Made by a program: the position numbers and the translations under genes. Below, piece after piece: positions 1 to 13,142 of a stretch of DNA of 64,000 nucleotides. Position 1 is the first letter of the stretch; the number at the start of each line of letters is the position of its first letter. The notes under the pieces are model-generated. The model was not told the DNA's origin. It was given only the letters and a program-made list of their open reading frames with translations, and ran no database searches. The DNA comes from Wolfiporia cocos. Taxonomy: Eukaryota; Basidiomycota; Agaricomycetes; Polyporales; Phaeolaceae. Location of the stretch: the NCBI GenBank assembly GCA_029448655.1, contig JACCLO010000006.1, forward strand, positions 2,790,001 to 2,854,000, in the 5' to 3' direction.

Positions 1-216
1 CGGAGTGTCCACGAGAGTTATCCGGAACCGACCGAGCAGAAATGGTTGCGAAAGCTGTATGCAGTCAGTCGTGGACTCCAGACCTGTGCCAACTCGCAAG
101 TCGGATCCACTTGCGCGGTTGATGAACTATGAAGAATACCGATCAGCATTTTCCGTGGAATACCTCCGCAGTTCAGATTTACAGTTGTCTTTCCGACTCC
201 AGTTGGACCCATGATT
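1..216 (-). CDS. P-loop GTPase, copy 1 (partial, runs off the left edge)
   Basis: Fragment of an AIG1/septin-like small GTPase, the first of six paralogues here. The 34-nt exon at 183-216 encodes IMGPTGVGKTT, the G1/P-loop. After an intron (127-182) the next exon (126 to <1) gives FINRASGSDLRVG and then ITLVDTP, the start of G3, which the window edge cuts. The layout matches the complete copies at 3573-4645 and 9464-10574. The first exon is uncertain. The frame expected from the paralogues (ending NVTIA before a GTACGG donor near 271) meets an upstream stop and shows no ATG. A read-through ATG at about 284 is the alternative. The start may therefore have decayed or lie further upstream. Family assignment is firm; completeness cannot be judged. 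Confidence 0.75.
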
Positions 217-1015
217 CTGTGAGTCATTCTCATGAGCAGCATGTTCTGTCGTAGAATTGATCCATCCGTACGCAATTGTGACATTCCTGGGCTTCCGTTG
301 GCGCAAGGCGTTAACTGGTCCGGGTAGCCTCCTGTATAGCGCCGGATACCAAGTTCAGCGACATCGCCCAAGTCAAGCATGCATATTCAGCACATACGCA
401 AATAGAACGTCCTTCAATGTTATTATTCGGCCAGTTTTCGACCTCGCTTTGTCACTTGCCATGTTGCCTGGAGGATTGTGGAACGTACCAAGGTGAGTTA
501 CCTTACCTCAACACACCTCCGGGATGGAGTAGCCCACACTGCAGTCGCATGTGTTAGATCCGGAGCATTGTGGCGATAAAATAGGTCTCGTATCTTTTTA
601 ATGATCACACGGGCGTCTTTAGCCTGCATGCATCCGGCACTTCCAGAAACCGTAGTAGTCGGCTCAGTGCACAGCATTTACATATGGTGTAACCGAGAGC
701 ACCAATAGCGCAAGGCTCTCAGACATTATAGTATCCCTTTACAACTGACATCTTACCACCCTCGCGCACTTTCGGCGGGAACCCACGGTCGTTGGGCGAG
801 TTACGGCGAGGCAGTCATGTGTACTATCTGAGTTTCAAACCTCACCATTAAGGCGTGTCCGGACGTAACAATTGGTGTATGAGGACCTTCTGCACTCATT
901 CAGATAGCCATGCAGAGGTATGTTGGTGGCAGGTGCTGGTAGAGGTGTGGCTAGATATGAGGGCCGTCGCACAACCTGCGCAGACCCCCCACCTACATAC
1001 CGTCAATCCACCAGC
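217..1015. other. Short divergent spacer between GTPase copies 1 and 2
   Basis: This is the shortest of the three divergent spacers in the GTPase cluster. It should contain the lost or unresolved first exon of copy 1 near 271-330 and the promoter of copy 2. I see no other coding region or RNA gene in it. Confidence 0.4.
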
Positions 1016-2149
1016 ATGAACGCTAATACTGACAGTGATTTGTCACGACATGCAGAGCCCAAGCTCATTATGTAGGTGCTGCACCATTGCGCAGCGCCCT
1101 GCTCGCGCCATCGGTATTCATATTGTGTCTGATCACAGGGTACTTGGTGGCACAGGATGCGGGAAGACATCGGTAGGCGCCCTGGTTTAAATGATCCATT
1201 GTCAGGCTAATACACTGACGGATCCAAAAAGTTCTGTAACGCCGCTAGCGGCTCTAGCCTGAAAGTCTCTCATGGGCTTCGGTCATGCACGACTGAGCTG
1301 CAGACGGTGGAGCTGGTCCTTGACGAACAACCGGTCATCCTCATCGATACTCCCGGATTCGATGATACAGTGAAGCCGCAGGCTCTAGTTCTCAAAGAAA
1401 TTGCAACATCGCTGAGATTGCTGTATGTAGACCTGTACTTGACAGGAACAGAGCTTATCGGCTGTCTCCATAGTTTTCAAGGCGAGAGAAACGTAGACGG
1501 CCTTATCTATATGCACAGGATATCAGATATCCGCATGGGAGGCACGTCGTTGAACATCTATCGAATTTTCTCAAAGCTATGTGGGGCTGGAGCGATGAAG
1601 AACGTTGTTATCGCGACAACAATGTGGAGTCAAGTGCGGGCAGAGGTAGGTAGAACAAGGGAGGAAGAGCTGCGAAACAACTACTTCAAGAATGCGCTCG
1701 ACCGTGGCGCACGGATGGCTTCGCATGATGGCTCCAAGGATTCTGCGATTAAGATTATCACGGATCTGCTCGCAATCATGACGAAACCACAAATGCTACA
1801 GGTTCAGGATGATATGGTGATACAACGCAAGGCAATTCACGACACAGAGGCGGGGATGCAGCTCGACAAGGAGCTCGACCAATTGATTCAGGATCTTCAG
1901 AGTGGCAATCTAAGTGAATCGCCGACAGAGAAACTTCAGCAGGCTCAAACAGCGTTAGAACGCGAGAAGGCTTCGTTACGGACAGATGTCGACGAGGAAG
2001 TCGTTACAAGATTGCAGACTTTGTTCGGGCAAATGTTCGAGGCACCCTCCTGTAAGTCACGAAAGAAGCACATAATCTATCCTCCTGATCCAGGGGCGTT
2101 ACCAATCGCGAACACGGTAGATCATACTGACTCATTGCGCGATGATTGA
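1016..2149 (+). CDS. P-loop GTPase, copy 2 (318 aa)
   Basis: Small AIG1/septin-like GTPase of a basidiomycete-expanded family whose cellular role is unknown to me. Exons are 1016-1071, 1139-1172, 1232-1422 and 1474-2149, which join to 319 codons. G1 is GGTGCGKT (residues 22-29), encoded on the 34-nt second exon. G3 is DTPGFDD (69-75). The GLIYMHRISD block follows, and TTMW occupies the usual G4 place, so the canonical NKxD is missing as in all six copies. The C-terminal 120 residues are Gln/Glu/Lys-rich and probably coiled. Intron 3 (1423-1473) is 51 nt with no stop, so it can also be read through. The start was chosen because the first exon ends in the same PKLI plus phase-2 pattern as the other copies. 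With copies 4 and 6 it forms the plus-strand subfamily (exon 3 exactly 191 nt). Confidence 0.88.
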
Positions 2150-3572
2150 GCAATCGTTCCGCCATGCTGATACCTCTGTTTCTCTAGCACAGCCAGCCAG
2201 ACCTGAATCAAGCAATGTTATCCAGCCCGGTAAGTCATTGACCACGCTTGTGTAGAACAGCGGCCGCGTAAAGAGCCAGAAAACGTATGCAGATACGACC
2301 AAGACTCATTTTCCCTCCAGGTCATGATGTTGCGCATAATCTCATGCATGATGCGCTCCTTGCTCAAAACCTTCCCGCCCAATCGCTGCCAGAACATTCC
2401 CAAAGCCAACCTCCGCAGCCGACGTGTTCGTTCAGTGATCAAATATATCGGTCGGGCGACCCCTCCAAGAGTTTGTCAACGCACGTAGTACCAACCCTGT
2501 CCGATGATCCGGTTTGTAGATGTTTTACTGGATGAGGAGACAAACCCATCAACTCTGACTCTCGCAGAATTGTCAAACTCGCGTTGATTTCCAGCATACA
2601 CAGACAAACTCGCGAGTTGAACATTCGCCAGAGAAGTTTAAGGAAGAGAATAGTATCTGTAGATGTTGTGTTGCGATGTAGATTCTTGACGATCTTCTTC
2701 GCCGATACAGTTGACCTCCTCATCTACCCTTTACAATATAGTATCTGCACGTGCCAAGCTACGATATTGTTGTGAGCTAACGTGAGGCGTACGTGTAAAA
2801 CACAAACCGGGTGTATGAGGCCCTTTATACTAAAGCAATATTTATTTGAGGCTATGTGGTGTACCATCTAAATTATCGTCATGGTAGTGTGTACTTCATG
2901 ATGTAAAGCTGAGCGGCAGGTTATGTTAAGATGAACGTCATCGCTCCCATATCCTGGCCTCCAACACCTCCCCTCATTCAATTTCCTAACTCAGTCAACT
3001 CTCCAAAATTTCAAGCAGCAAGATATTCAGGTCCACCGCCATCACGTCCACCATCGTTGCTTGCTGTGCATCTAAAATTAGGTTGTTTTCCGTCCCCCAC
3101 TTTCGGGGTGATGCGCCACCAACAGTGGGCAAATAACCTGCATATCAGGTCGAGAAACGGGCATCTACACTTCCGAACAGGTGATGCTCAAGCTCAAGCC
3201 TGAGCATCATTCGCATTGCGCTAATGCTTGCTCGCTGACGAATCGACTCAAACAAGTCAAAATGTAGCTAAATAATTATAAAATGCGTCCGAAACACTAT
3301 ATTAGATGCATCTCGTCTACTGAGGTCCTCATGTAAAGATGTAAAGTAAAGGCATGTATGCATACTTGTCTGTCGAGTGCTTTGCTTGTAAATACAGAAT
3401 AAGTACGGCGATTACAATATATTTATGTAATAACGTAATAGTACTGCACAAGATACGCATGTGAAGAATAGGCACGCACATACTACATATCTTTCATACA
3501 CATAATCATATGGGAGTATTAGATCGGGCCATAACAAATAAAAAGAAAGTGGTCGGCGAAGCGGTGTGGTTC
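2150..3572. other. Intergenic, no gene recognised
   Basis: Lies between the converging 3' ends of GTPase copies 2 and 3. Short open frames are present on both strands, but none resembles a known family or has consistent splice structure. The sequence is AT-rich near 2750-2930 and 3230-3510, as expected for 3' flanks. Confidence 0.4.
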
Positions 3573-4645
3573 TCAGTCCGCGATTGCACTCGATCCGAGA
3601 CAACACGCATCTTTGATTCTGAACGTCCTTGTCGTCTTCATAGCCCTAAGCCTTTGCTGTTCATTCAGGAGCTTATGGCGCGCGGATTCCAATCTTCGCT
3701 GCGTTTCCTCCAGTTCCCTCCGATCCTCTTCATCCTGCTGTCTTATAGCCTCTTCAATTTCCTTCTGCACCTCCTTCAACCGCTCCCTGTGCTTTTTCTC
3801 CTGCTCGGCCAGCTCGCCCAAAAGAGCCATGCCTGCAGATGTCTCGCAAACCGATTTGTGTTGCTTGACAATTTCTTGCTGAATAAGCAACATCTCCGGA
3901 TGCTTCGCCGCGATACAGCGAAGGATCCGCTGTGCGGACTCTAGGGTGTTATCATGCTCGAATGACGTAGTACCCGCTGCTACTGCGGGCTTGAAGAATT
4001 TCTCGTTCCCAAGGAGCTCATCACGACGAGCAATGCGAACGCTTTCGCTGACTTCATTCCACATATTCAGGACGATCGCAGCATTAGGAAGCGCTTTCTC
4101 GCCACACAGTTGCATGAACATCCTGAAATTGCGCAGCGCAATCCCTCCCACTCTGTTATCGGTTATGCGATGCATGTATAACACGCCGCTGAGGGTCTCC
4201 TTCTTCTTTGCACTGCGATCGGTCGCGAGATCTGTGGTGAGCTTTGGTTTGGAGGAATCGACGGTTACTTACATGATTGCCAGGTAATCAGAAATCATCG
4301 TCAGAATCTCGGTGTCGCTCTTGGATGTGTCGTCAAAGCCGGGTGTGTCCACTAACGTGATCGTCCATTGATCCAGCTCAAACGGTTGCGACAACTGGAC
4401 GCAGTCGGTGACGGATTCTAATCCCGCACCCACTCGCAGCGTAGATCCACTCGCGAGGTTGATAAACTGCGATCGGTGAGTATCAAGCGTACGTCACAAC
4501 AGTGGCTTGCCTACCGTTGTCTTTCCCACCCCCGTAGGACCCATAACCCTACACACGTCATTCTTTCAGCGATCAATCCACCCCGACGGTCAGCAACGTA
4601 CATAATGTATATAGTCTTCTTCTTTGTTGTGTGTCTCTGAGGCAT
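3573..4645 (-). CDS. P-loop GTPase, copy 3 (303 aa)
   Basis: Same GTPase family, minus-strand subfamily. Exons in coding order are 4645-4602, 4548-4515, 4466-4273 and 4212-3573, joining to 304 codons. G1 is GPTGVGKT on the 34-nt exon 2. G3 is DTPGFDDT, followed by SKSDTEIL. The YMHRITDNRVGG block is intact and LNMW replaces the G4 NKxD. The C-terminal third is highly charged (EEAIRQQDEEDRRELEETQ) with a heptad-like Glu/Arg pattern, which suggests a coiled coil. It is most similar to copy 5, which shares the 194-nt third exon, the SKSD stretch and the EEAIRQ coil. Copy 4 lies divergently 2.4 kb away. No transmembrane segment or signal peptide is seen, so a cytosolic or peripheral membrane location is inferred. 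Confidence 0.88.
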
Positions 4646-7038
4646 GATCATGATGCAAATGCGTAAGTGTAGTGTCGTACGAAGGGACTGTCCCTTCGCT
4701 TTAATCTGCCTGACAGCGTCCGCGTGTCAAGAAGCCGCCTATGAGCCGGCTCATGTGGTCAGCGTCGTGGCATGAGATCGGACAGCGACCGCTGTTTCTC
4801 TAATATGAAGACCGCGAACTTGCCTGTGCAAACATGCGTTGGCGACAGCGACAGCGAAAGGGGGACGCCGACAATAAGGTCATTTCACCGTCGGGGAGTC
4901 CCCTTGTTACTAGAATGGAGTGTCAATGACCCAATCAATGCGGTACAAGTGGCTGTAGAATGCGTAACGTGCCTCGCGGAAGCAAGGAAGCAAGGAAGCG
5001 CGAACTCGGAAATCATTCGGATACGTTGTGTCCGAACCGCCGTGCACAGGCGCGAGTATGACCATGAACAAGTATAGGCATAGAAACCGAGACGAAGCCG
5101 GGAGCGGAATGATGCATGCTGGCGGCGATGCACCCGCGTCGCCGTCGTGCTGGATGTCACGCTGACACAAGTTGCAATTGGCGACGCTGTGTCTGCGCGC
5201 TAACTGTAACTTCTAGAGACGCGCAAGTGCGTGATCAATCGGAGGTCATGTCGATCTGCGAAGTCTTGACTTTGATCTATTCAATACTATCGCCCTCGTT
5301 GTCAATAATACTCAAAGGACGGCGTCGATGTAGACGGCTCTACAATAGCATGCCGAGCTCACCTCTGGTCAGCCGTTATGCTAATGCCGTCGGATGGACC
5401 GAGACGTTCAGGAGGCACATTGATCAGATCCTCGTTTGCGCAGCAAGCTCGCACGTTGACCCGGAGATGACAACCAGCCCTATAGCGATGTATGGCGTGG
5501 ATGTGGCACGAAAGGTGAAATTTGACCTCGCAGAACGGGATCATCACATGGCAGGAGACATCGATCCGTTACACAAGGATTGACTGCAAGACGTCGCCGG
5601 CTTGACTGGACTTGGCATAGCATCAGGAGAACATGGTTTAAGATATTTGCCGTACATTCTTGGGCAGAGTGGCTGTACAACAGGATTCGAGCGCGTGGAG
5701 GTCAGTAGGATCTGCTAATAGGTTGTAGCTGAGACATCCTTGTAGACAACGGCAGCAATCACGCGAGGCGCGGAAATGAAGCATATATTTGATGCCATTC
5801 TGAGGGCGCTATTGGCCGATAATTGCGAATGGTCATGAAATCCTTTGACAATTATGCATGCACCGAGGCAAATCGCTCATCCTACTGACATGAAATATCA
5901 GTTGTATAACCATGACAAACACTATATCGAAGCTTGTAGCACGTATTGTTGGATTGTGTTGACAATACCTAGAGCTCACCATGAGAACATGTGTACATGA
6001 GAACACGACGTGCAGGATACTGCTCACCATATCGAAATGCGATCGAAAGAGATAAGCAACCGATAAATTGAAAGCTGCATCGGATCATCAACGGCCCGGG
6101 AGACGCGGCGTTTCAAAGGCCATAGCTAATGCATGTCTCTCTGAGGCGGGCATGCTGGTCTGCGTAGAGCGAGGTTTCATTTCGGAGAACATTGGCGTGT
6201 CGCGAGGAAACACAATGAGTTCCGGAGGAGCGGCATCCGCTGATGGACAACATGAGGTCAAGTCCCCGAAGAGGGACGGATCCGATGCCATGCTTTTAGC
6301 GTGCTCTCAACCCTGGATGATTCGGAAGACACCGGAGGTCCATTAAGAATGAGTCGCAACAAGGTAATCGCTAGCACCTCACCTAATCGACGCTGGCACT
6401 ATTCACACTACACGCGTATTTACTATCATACTGAGGCAATAGCTTCTGATTCATGGAAGTGTACGGCTGGATAATCATGGAAGCCTTTAGAAACGTTCAA
6501 CAGACCTGTATATTCACAGCCGCTTTCACCAGCTACAAGACATGAATCTCTCACGCCCGAGTCGTACAAACACGCGCGATGTCTCCAATGGCATGAGGTT
6601 CACACAACCCCCCGCCCTTCCTGAGAATACATGTGAGTAAAACTCTGATATAGATGTGCATAAAATCACTTGGTACTTACTTCAGCACATCACTACGGAT
6701 CTGCCCCTGAGGGTAAGGGTGTGCGAACCAGGAGGCTGTTAGTCAAAGAGCGCTACAATAGCTCCCCCGAGATCCGCAGTAATTTAGATGTATAATTACA
6801 CGCAATACGGTCAAACGGGTGACCTCCATGCCGTTTGCGGAGCATCTTGCGGGGCTGACATGCTGCAGAGATTCACCCACAGGAGGCGGTCGCCTGTTTA
6901 TGAGCTCACCCTTAGCACTGCAGAATCTGTCTGCTGTTGCGATACCCACAGCGCTCATGCGAGTATGCTGTAATCTCAGTATATAAGCACCTGATATGAC
7001 GTGCGATCTTGTTTACTGCGCTGGTATTTTCGCTTTAC
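4646..7038. other. Divergent spacer between GTPase copies 3 and 4, no gene recognised
   Basis: About 2.4 kb between the start codons of two divergent GTPases. A 155-codon open stretch near 5116-5583 has no family resemblance and looks fortuitous. A short string containing TGTGGTCAGCGT near 4753 recurs at about 10770 in the equivalent spacer of the next pair, which may be a remnant of shared ancestry. Presumably it holds the promoters of both GTPases. Confidence 0.4.
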
Positions 7039-8219
7039 ATGGCCATCCCGCAGGAGACCCATCAGAAAACCAAGCTCATTGCGTAAGCTATTTACAGATT
7101 CATATTTTGCTCACCATGGATAACCATCTTATCTAGCGTTGCCGGACCTACGGGGGCAGGCAAAACATCCGTAACTCCCAGTCTAGATGAGCCGAACGGC
7201 CTAATAACTCACAGTATGTTCACAAATACAGTTCATCAATCTAGTTGCGGGCTCCAGCCTGGAAGTTGGGAACAGCTTGCGATCTTGCACGAGCGGGGTT
7301 CAAACAGTACAATGTATCGTAGCCGGCGAGCAAGTCACATTCATCGACACACCTGGCTTTGACGACACGTACAAGTCACAAGCAGACATCCTGAAAGATA
7401 TTGCAGACTTTCTAGAACAGACGTGCGCCTACAAGCAGCAATATGAAAATCTGCCGGATACTAATCTAGTATCATCATAGATATGAAGGAGGCAGGAAGC
7501 TCACAGGTGTCATCTATATGCACCGCATATCTGACGTTCGCGTGGGAGGCATCGCACGAGAGAATTTCAGGCTATTCAAGAAGATTTGTGGAAGAGGAGC
7601 GATGAAGAATGTAGTGATCGTCACAACAATGTGGGACGAGGTACCGGAGGAGGTAGGAGTTCGACGCGAGCAGGAGCTTGCCAGCAAGTCGCTTTTTTTC
7701 AAGGATGCCCTTGATGATGGCGCAAAAATGCATCGCCACTGTGGGCAAATAACGACAGCGCAGACATCGATGAGCCCATTTCTCCGTTTCCTGCCAGAGA
7801 CGCTTCAACTCCAACGAGAGCTTGTCGACGAGATGAGGGTGCTCCCAGAGACGACTGCTGGCGATGAATTACAGAGATCGCTCGACGAACAGGCGGACGC
7901 CCATCGTCGACAGATGCTTGATTTGTATGACAGAATTCAAAGAGCTTGGGCAAGCAGAGCAGATGCTCATTCGGAAGAGGTACGGCAGTTGAGGGAGGAA
8001 TATGCCAGCTTGCAGAGCAGGTTAGCATTAGTCGAAGAGGATGTGAGAAAGATCAAAAGAGAGAATAGACACAGCAATTCTACATTCCGGAAGACATTGG
8101 CAAGGGTCAAACTGTGGTCGCGGCTACGAGGGGCTCGGAAAGCCAAGTCACCTGATGGGGTCGTCATTTTACCACTTCGAGAGGGGTCTGGTTGTCTGGG
8201 CGGAGGAGTGGAGATTTGA
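7039..8219 (+). CDS. P-loop GTPase, copy 4 (335 aa)
   Basis: Plus-strand GTPase paralogue. Exons are 7039-7082, 7137-7170, 7232-7422 and 7481-8219, joining to 336 codons. The first exon gives MAIPQETHQKTKLIA. The 34-nt second exon carries G1, AGPTGAGKT. Exon 3 is 191 nt and encodes FIDTPGFDDT (G3) and SQADILKDIADFL, a signature shared with copies 2 and 6. Exon 4 encodes GVIYMHRISDVRVGG, then VIVTTMWDEV at the G4 position, and a long Glu/Arg/Leu-rich segment (EEVRQLREEYASLQSRL) likely to form a coiled coil. The final 40 residues are basic (RVKLWSRLRGARKAKS) before a Gly-rich tail. All splice sites are GT..AG and all phases agree with the paralogues. Confidence 0.88.
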
Positions 8220-9463
8220 CCGCTGCCATGTAAGCATGCACATCGACTCACCTTTCAGTCTCATCTTGAATTGCTTTCAACGCTGACAGTTGAGGATACG
8301 TTACGAACCTGAAGGTAGAATGCACATTGCACTCAATAGCTCGACATGTAGATATACTAGATATACCGTTTCCCCTCGAAACGATCCTCTATTCCTATGT
8401 ATTTCCTGTTTGCAGTCGCGGGGTCACGACTCCTAAGTTAGCAGGCTCACCTCCTGCACTATATCTTCGTGACTTAGTTTGTTATGTTTACGTATAAGGC
8501 TGCGTAGTATATGTTGGTGCCATGCTCATGTATTGACAATGACATGTAGCGAAGAAACGCTAACTCCAGAGCAGAGTGAACAGCTCTCGAGCGCTCGCCA
8601 TCCACAAGTTGGAATCGAGATCGATTAGGACATCCTCAGAGCAACATCAACAAACGCTAATGATCGCTGGCAGGGCTAGAATGTGGTAACAGCACCTACC
8701 GATACTCGCGTACAATGAAGCTCGCTATAACATGATGTCGATCAAGTGCCAAGAGTGTTTACAAGCAGCAATACATATGTGATCAGAAAAACACAGCTTA
8801 CTGAACCGCTGCTGTATCATGTGTTATCAGATCGATTGCCGATACGATAATCAGTACGTGTATGGGATCGAGTTGGTAATCTTGGTACACAGCTCCTATA
8901 CTATAAGTTGGAATCCATCGCAGTTTTGTCTGTTGCTCTCTATAGATCATTTAGTGAGAACATATAACGCAGAAGCCTACTGCCCACCTGACGTCAAACT
9001 GAGCGCCACAGTGACTCTGCAGCTCGTGATGCATTGATGCATATGCATGATGATTAATAACTATATTGGGCTGCATATGGAAGAGTAGATTGCATGGGAG
9101 TACTAGTACTGATATCTTCAGCTCATTAGCAGACTTGTCCTTCTAGCATGGGATGGGGGAAGAATATCTGCGCCCGTGAGTATTTACTTGCAGCGCGCTC
9201 CTGCGTGCGCAAAGACCGTATCGCAAGTAAATGTCAGACTGAGACTTCTCTGCACGAGCGACTATGATCATACTATCAAACTGCTGCGTGAGCACTGCCG
9301 CGAGAATCGTCCACCGATGGTATCGTTGTATCGTTCTGTCAGCCTGCGTGGGACAATACCCTCAGCCACATCTCATTCGCCTTTTACAATGTAGAAAACA
9401 CCGCTACACTATGAGGCCTGTTCGCTGTTAGGAGGCTATACACGACCCGACGAGACACCATTA
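8220..9463. other. Intergenic between converging GTPase copies 4 and 5, no gene recognised
   Basis: Shared 3' region of two convergent GTPases. Only small open frames occur, with no family resemblance, RNA gene or repeat that I can support. Confidence 0.4.
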
Positions 9464-10574
9464 TCAATCAACGGCGTGACTTCTCGGAACACACAGAAGT
9501 ACCCCCGAAAGTTGCCGGAAACAATCATAGACCCTGGTAAGAATATTGGGACAAGATGTAGTTAGTTTGGATGTGCGGAGCTTCTCTCTCTCCTGTACAA
9601 GTCTACTTTTTGCTTCCTCCAATTCGCGTCGTGCCTCCTCTAACTCTATCTGCTCCGTCTCGTCCCGCTGCCTGATTGCCTCTTCGATATCCCTCTGCAT
9701 ATCACGGAGCTGCTCTTGATGCTGTCTCTCCTTCTCTGCAAGATCACCCCATAACGCAGAGCCCGCAGCAGTATCACAAAGGAATTTGTGCTGCCTAACC
9801 ATTTCTTTCTGGATTTGCAGCTCACATGGCTGCTTCTGCGCAAGACCACGCAGTATGCTGTGCGCAGATTGAACTGTATTGTCATGCTCAAGTGGTTCCG
9901 CTCCTGCGTCGATTGCTGGCTTGAAGAAAATATCCTTCCCCAATAACTCTTCCTTCCGGGAGTTCCTGGTCTTTTCGTCAACTTGATTCCACATATTGAA
10001 CACGATATTTGCATTCGAAAGGCCTTTAGAGCCGCATAGCTCCATGAACATCTTGAAATTGCGCTTTGCCGCACCGCCTACCCGATTGTCAGTGATGCGA
10101 TGCATGTATATGACACCGCTGAGATACTTCTTCTTCTCAGCACTTTTTCCATAATGTGTGTAAGGCCTTTAATACAAAGGAGCCCTGCTGTCTACGCACC
10201 AGCGTCCTAAGTAATTTGCTATAATGCTGAGAATTTCTACGTCACTTTTTGAAGTGTCGTCGAAGCCCGGTGTGTCGACCAGCGTGATATTGTACCCGTC
10301 TAGTCGAAATGGCGGTGCCGATTGGATACAGTTGGTCATAGACTCTAGCCCTGATCCTACTCGCAGAGTTGATCCGCTTGCCAAATTAATAAACTAAATT
10401 GGTGAGAGTTATAAATAGTATGCAGGTGATAGCGGGAGGACTCGTACAGATGTCTTCCCCACTCCTGTAGGCCCCATTACACTGCAGCCGCATAGTTGAG
10501 TGGCCCAGCTATCACTATCGAGAAAGTACTCACGCGATCATCACGTCAACAGGCTTGAGCTTCAGTCCAATCAT
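9464..10574 (-). CDS. P-loop GTPase, copy 5 (315 aa)
   Basis: Minus-strand GTPase paralogue. Exons in coding order are 10574-10534, 10481-10448, 10393-10200 and 10142-9464, joining to 316 codons. G1 is GPTGVGKT on the 34-nt exon. G3 is TLVDTPGFDDTSKSD, and FNMW sits at the G4 position. The YMHRITDNRVGG block and the charged C-terminal region (EEAIRQRDETEQIELEEA) closely match copy 3, so these two are the nearest relatives in the cluster. The start ATG begins MIGLKLKPVDVMIA, whose last codon is split by intron 1 in phase 2, exactly as in the other copies. The partner copy 6 lies divergently 2.57 kb away. GTP binding is inferred from G1 and G3; specificity for guanine is not proven, because NKxD is absent. 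Confidence 0.88.
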
Positions 10575-13142
10575 TGTGGAAGTACCTGCTGCAGTTTACT
10601 ATGGCTCAACGATGTTCAACGATCTTATTGAGCCCTCCACAGGACCTCGTAAATCAGGACAGATCCTGAGCCTTTAAGTCGCTGAAACCGGAGTTTATAC
10701 AAACGACCGAAGTCATGCATAGTAAGGATGGTGTTAGACCGTCAATGATGCACGCAGTTGCCTCATGTATGTGGTCAGCGTTCAACGCGTTTCGTGCAGC
10801 GAAGACCAATGGCACGAGTGGGAGAAGCAACTCAATGGACTGGTGATACTTTTATAAGCACTCAGCGCATAATTGTCTCAGCCGCCAAAATTAGCAGCTC
10901 CGAGAATACTTCGATCAGTACGGCACATCTATATCTATAATCAGAGTAAAGTACTGAATATCGATGAGAGCCGAGGGTTGTATGGAGTACCTGAAGACGA
11001 AGGAGATGCAGATCACTATATATATTAACATCCTCCAGCAGTAGTAAGATACATCAGCGCTCGTAGCTCGCATCGGCTGACCTGCAACGCACTATTGCGC
11101 GTTTTTGATAAAGGCATGAGGCGGATTCTCGAACACCTGAAGCAATATGCGTGTCTATCTGGCAGCATATACCTACGCAGTAGTGAGTGGTATGGCATGG
11201 TTCAATAAGATCATTCACATGATCTCATGTAGATATACTGAGGATCACATAAGTCAATTGTACATTGAGCGGAGCTTTCCCGCGGCACGAGTAGAAGCGA
11301 GTACATCTATCTGAACTCTAACACATGACAGCTAGTTGTCAGCGGGTACTCGGTAGAAGAACGATAATTGGTCTCACCGCCATTGGCGCGACGACCGTTG
11401 ATATAGGGCACTGCATCGTGATGCTTGGTCTAATGGAATATATCCAGACACTTCACGGCGCCACTTCAAGTGGCTGTCGCCGCCAGTGATTGTCGATAGC
11501 AGATTCAGAACAGACGGATGCTAATTCACCTATCCTCAAAGTGTAACCAACATCATGTTGGAATCTTGCAGCTTTCAGAGTTATCGATCGTATGAAATAA
11601 AGAACGTATACAGGTCTGACTTTCCAGAAGTGACTTTTGTATAGAGTGGGCAACGACGTGATTCTCCGCAGCAATCAAAATCCGATTGGTGGACCTGCTA
11701 TTCGGGGGCTATCATTCCAGTGAATGATTGGATAACATGGCATTATTATTGAACGACCTTCAAGCGCCAGACCGGATGAAAGTCAAAAGGGTCTATTTTA
11801 CGATGATAAACCTTGCGCCGGGTCTTATAGATGGGCAGCCGCAGTCGATACGACAATTTATTGATTCGATCTAGGCTGTCGATATCCTCGTCCAACTATT
11901 TCTGTATTCAGCATCCTGACCTGCAAATTGATGCAACGACAAGATCTATAAAATACAGAGCATACCTAGACCTGCACGTATGAAGTATGGCGAGCAATTC
12001 TCAGTGCTTCAATGACTCGTCAATGACATCTGTTTGTTGTTCGTTGATATTTGAACAAACACTGTGTGGAACATAGAACAGTCACCTTTACCAAATATCA
12101 TGATCCAAGACCCGCCTTGCCTTGCGTTGAAACGGTTTCACAATCTCATGTTCATCAAGAAGCTGCGAACTTCTGCCGCACCTGCACTACTTCCCCCTAG
12201 GTTGCTCGGTAGCTAAAAACACGTTCACAGAACCTAGATTGCAGGGTGATTCTTTCAGCGTTCAAACGTGGAGATCCGGAGAGATTGATAGGTCAACTAG
12301 GAGGCACGCAGCACATACTGCGTCCATGGTGAAGAGTCTATGCCCCTGACATTCCCCGATCACATCCCCCAATTCTGGCTATATGCATACAGGCTCCACG
12401 TGGATGACGAAAGCTGAGGAGCTCGAGGTATGTGAATGCCGACCAACTTGCAAATATACTCTCGGGAAGAGTTCCACTCAGGCGATGGCACTGCATCTGT
12501 TTTAATGAAGAACTTACAAGGTAGTATACTGCACGACAGAACAGTGGTCATGGCATAAAACATACACATGAGATTCTCCAAGTTCGATGTAGATTACTGC
12601 CCGATGATGTCAGCGACTGTGGCCAAGTATCAGTCGAAAGGCAACACATCAATCTTATGGTGTGGTTCAGCATGGCTTCGTCATGTATGTTTCCAAGACG
12701 CACCCTTCCATTGCACCAATTGACCTAATCCCGTCACCAAAACCCACTCATTATCGGTGTCCTTTGTTGCACGCACACAATACCAGTACAACACCCGAAG
12801 AGCGTCTTCGAATACTATATAGAAGAAGTCAAAACAGACGCGTGAAGAAAGTTTAGCATTCAGTATTCAAATGCTCAGCGCTCAACCCTGAGGATTGCAA
12901 CGTCTGTGGTCACAGCGCTAACCATACCTTAGAATCCCTCGATAATGAATCACAAACGTTACGTTATTTGATCGTGGTACAGAGCAACATATCATGTGGG
13001 GCTACTGCATCAAACGGGCGTGTTTGAGACCACTGACCTGCAGGTATGAGAGATGAAATGTCAGATGAGGCACCAGTCATCCATCATCTTCTCGGGGTCG
13101 CCGCTAACACATCGCCCATCTCCTATCGCGTCTTAGGCCGAA
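10575..13142. other. Divergent spacer between GTPase copies 5 and 6, no gene recognised
   Basis: About 2.6 kb with no recognisable gene on either strand. It is the counterpart of the 4646-7038 spacer and is of similar length. It is AT-richer than the housekeeping block, and the open frames are short and isolated. Old transposon remnants cannot be excluded, but I see no terminal repeats or transposase motif. Confidence 0.4.

Noticed and set aside
1307..2149. Single-exon reading of GTPase copy 2 from an internal start
   Set aside because: It omits the P-loop exon and reads through a 51-nt intron. The four-exon model matches all paralogues.
5116..5583. 155-codon plus-strand open frame in the GTPase spacer
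   Set aside because: No family resemblance and no splice partner exons, and it lies in a region otherwise devoid of coding signals.
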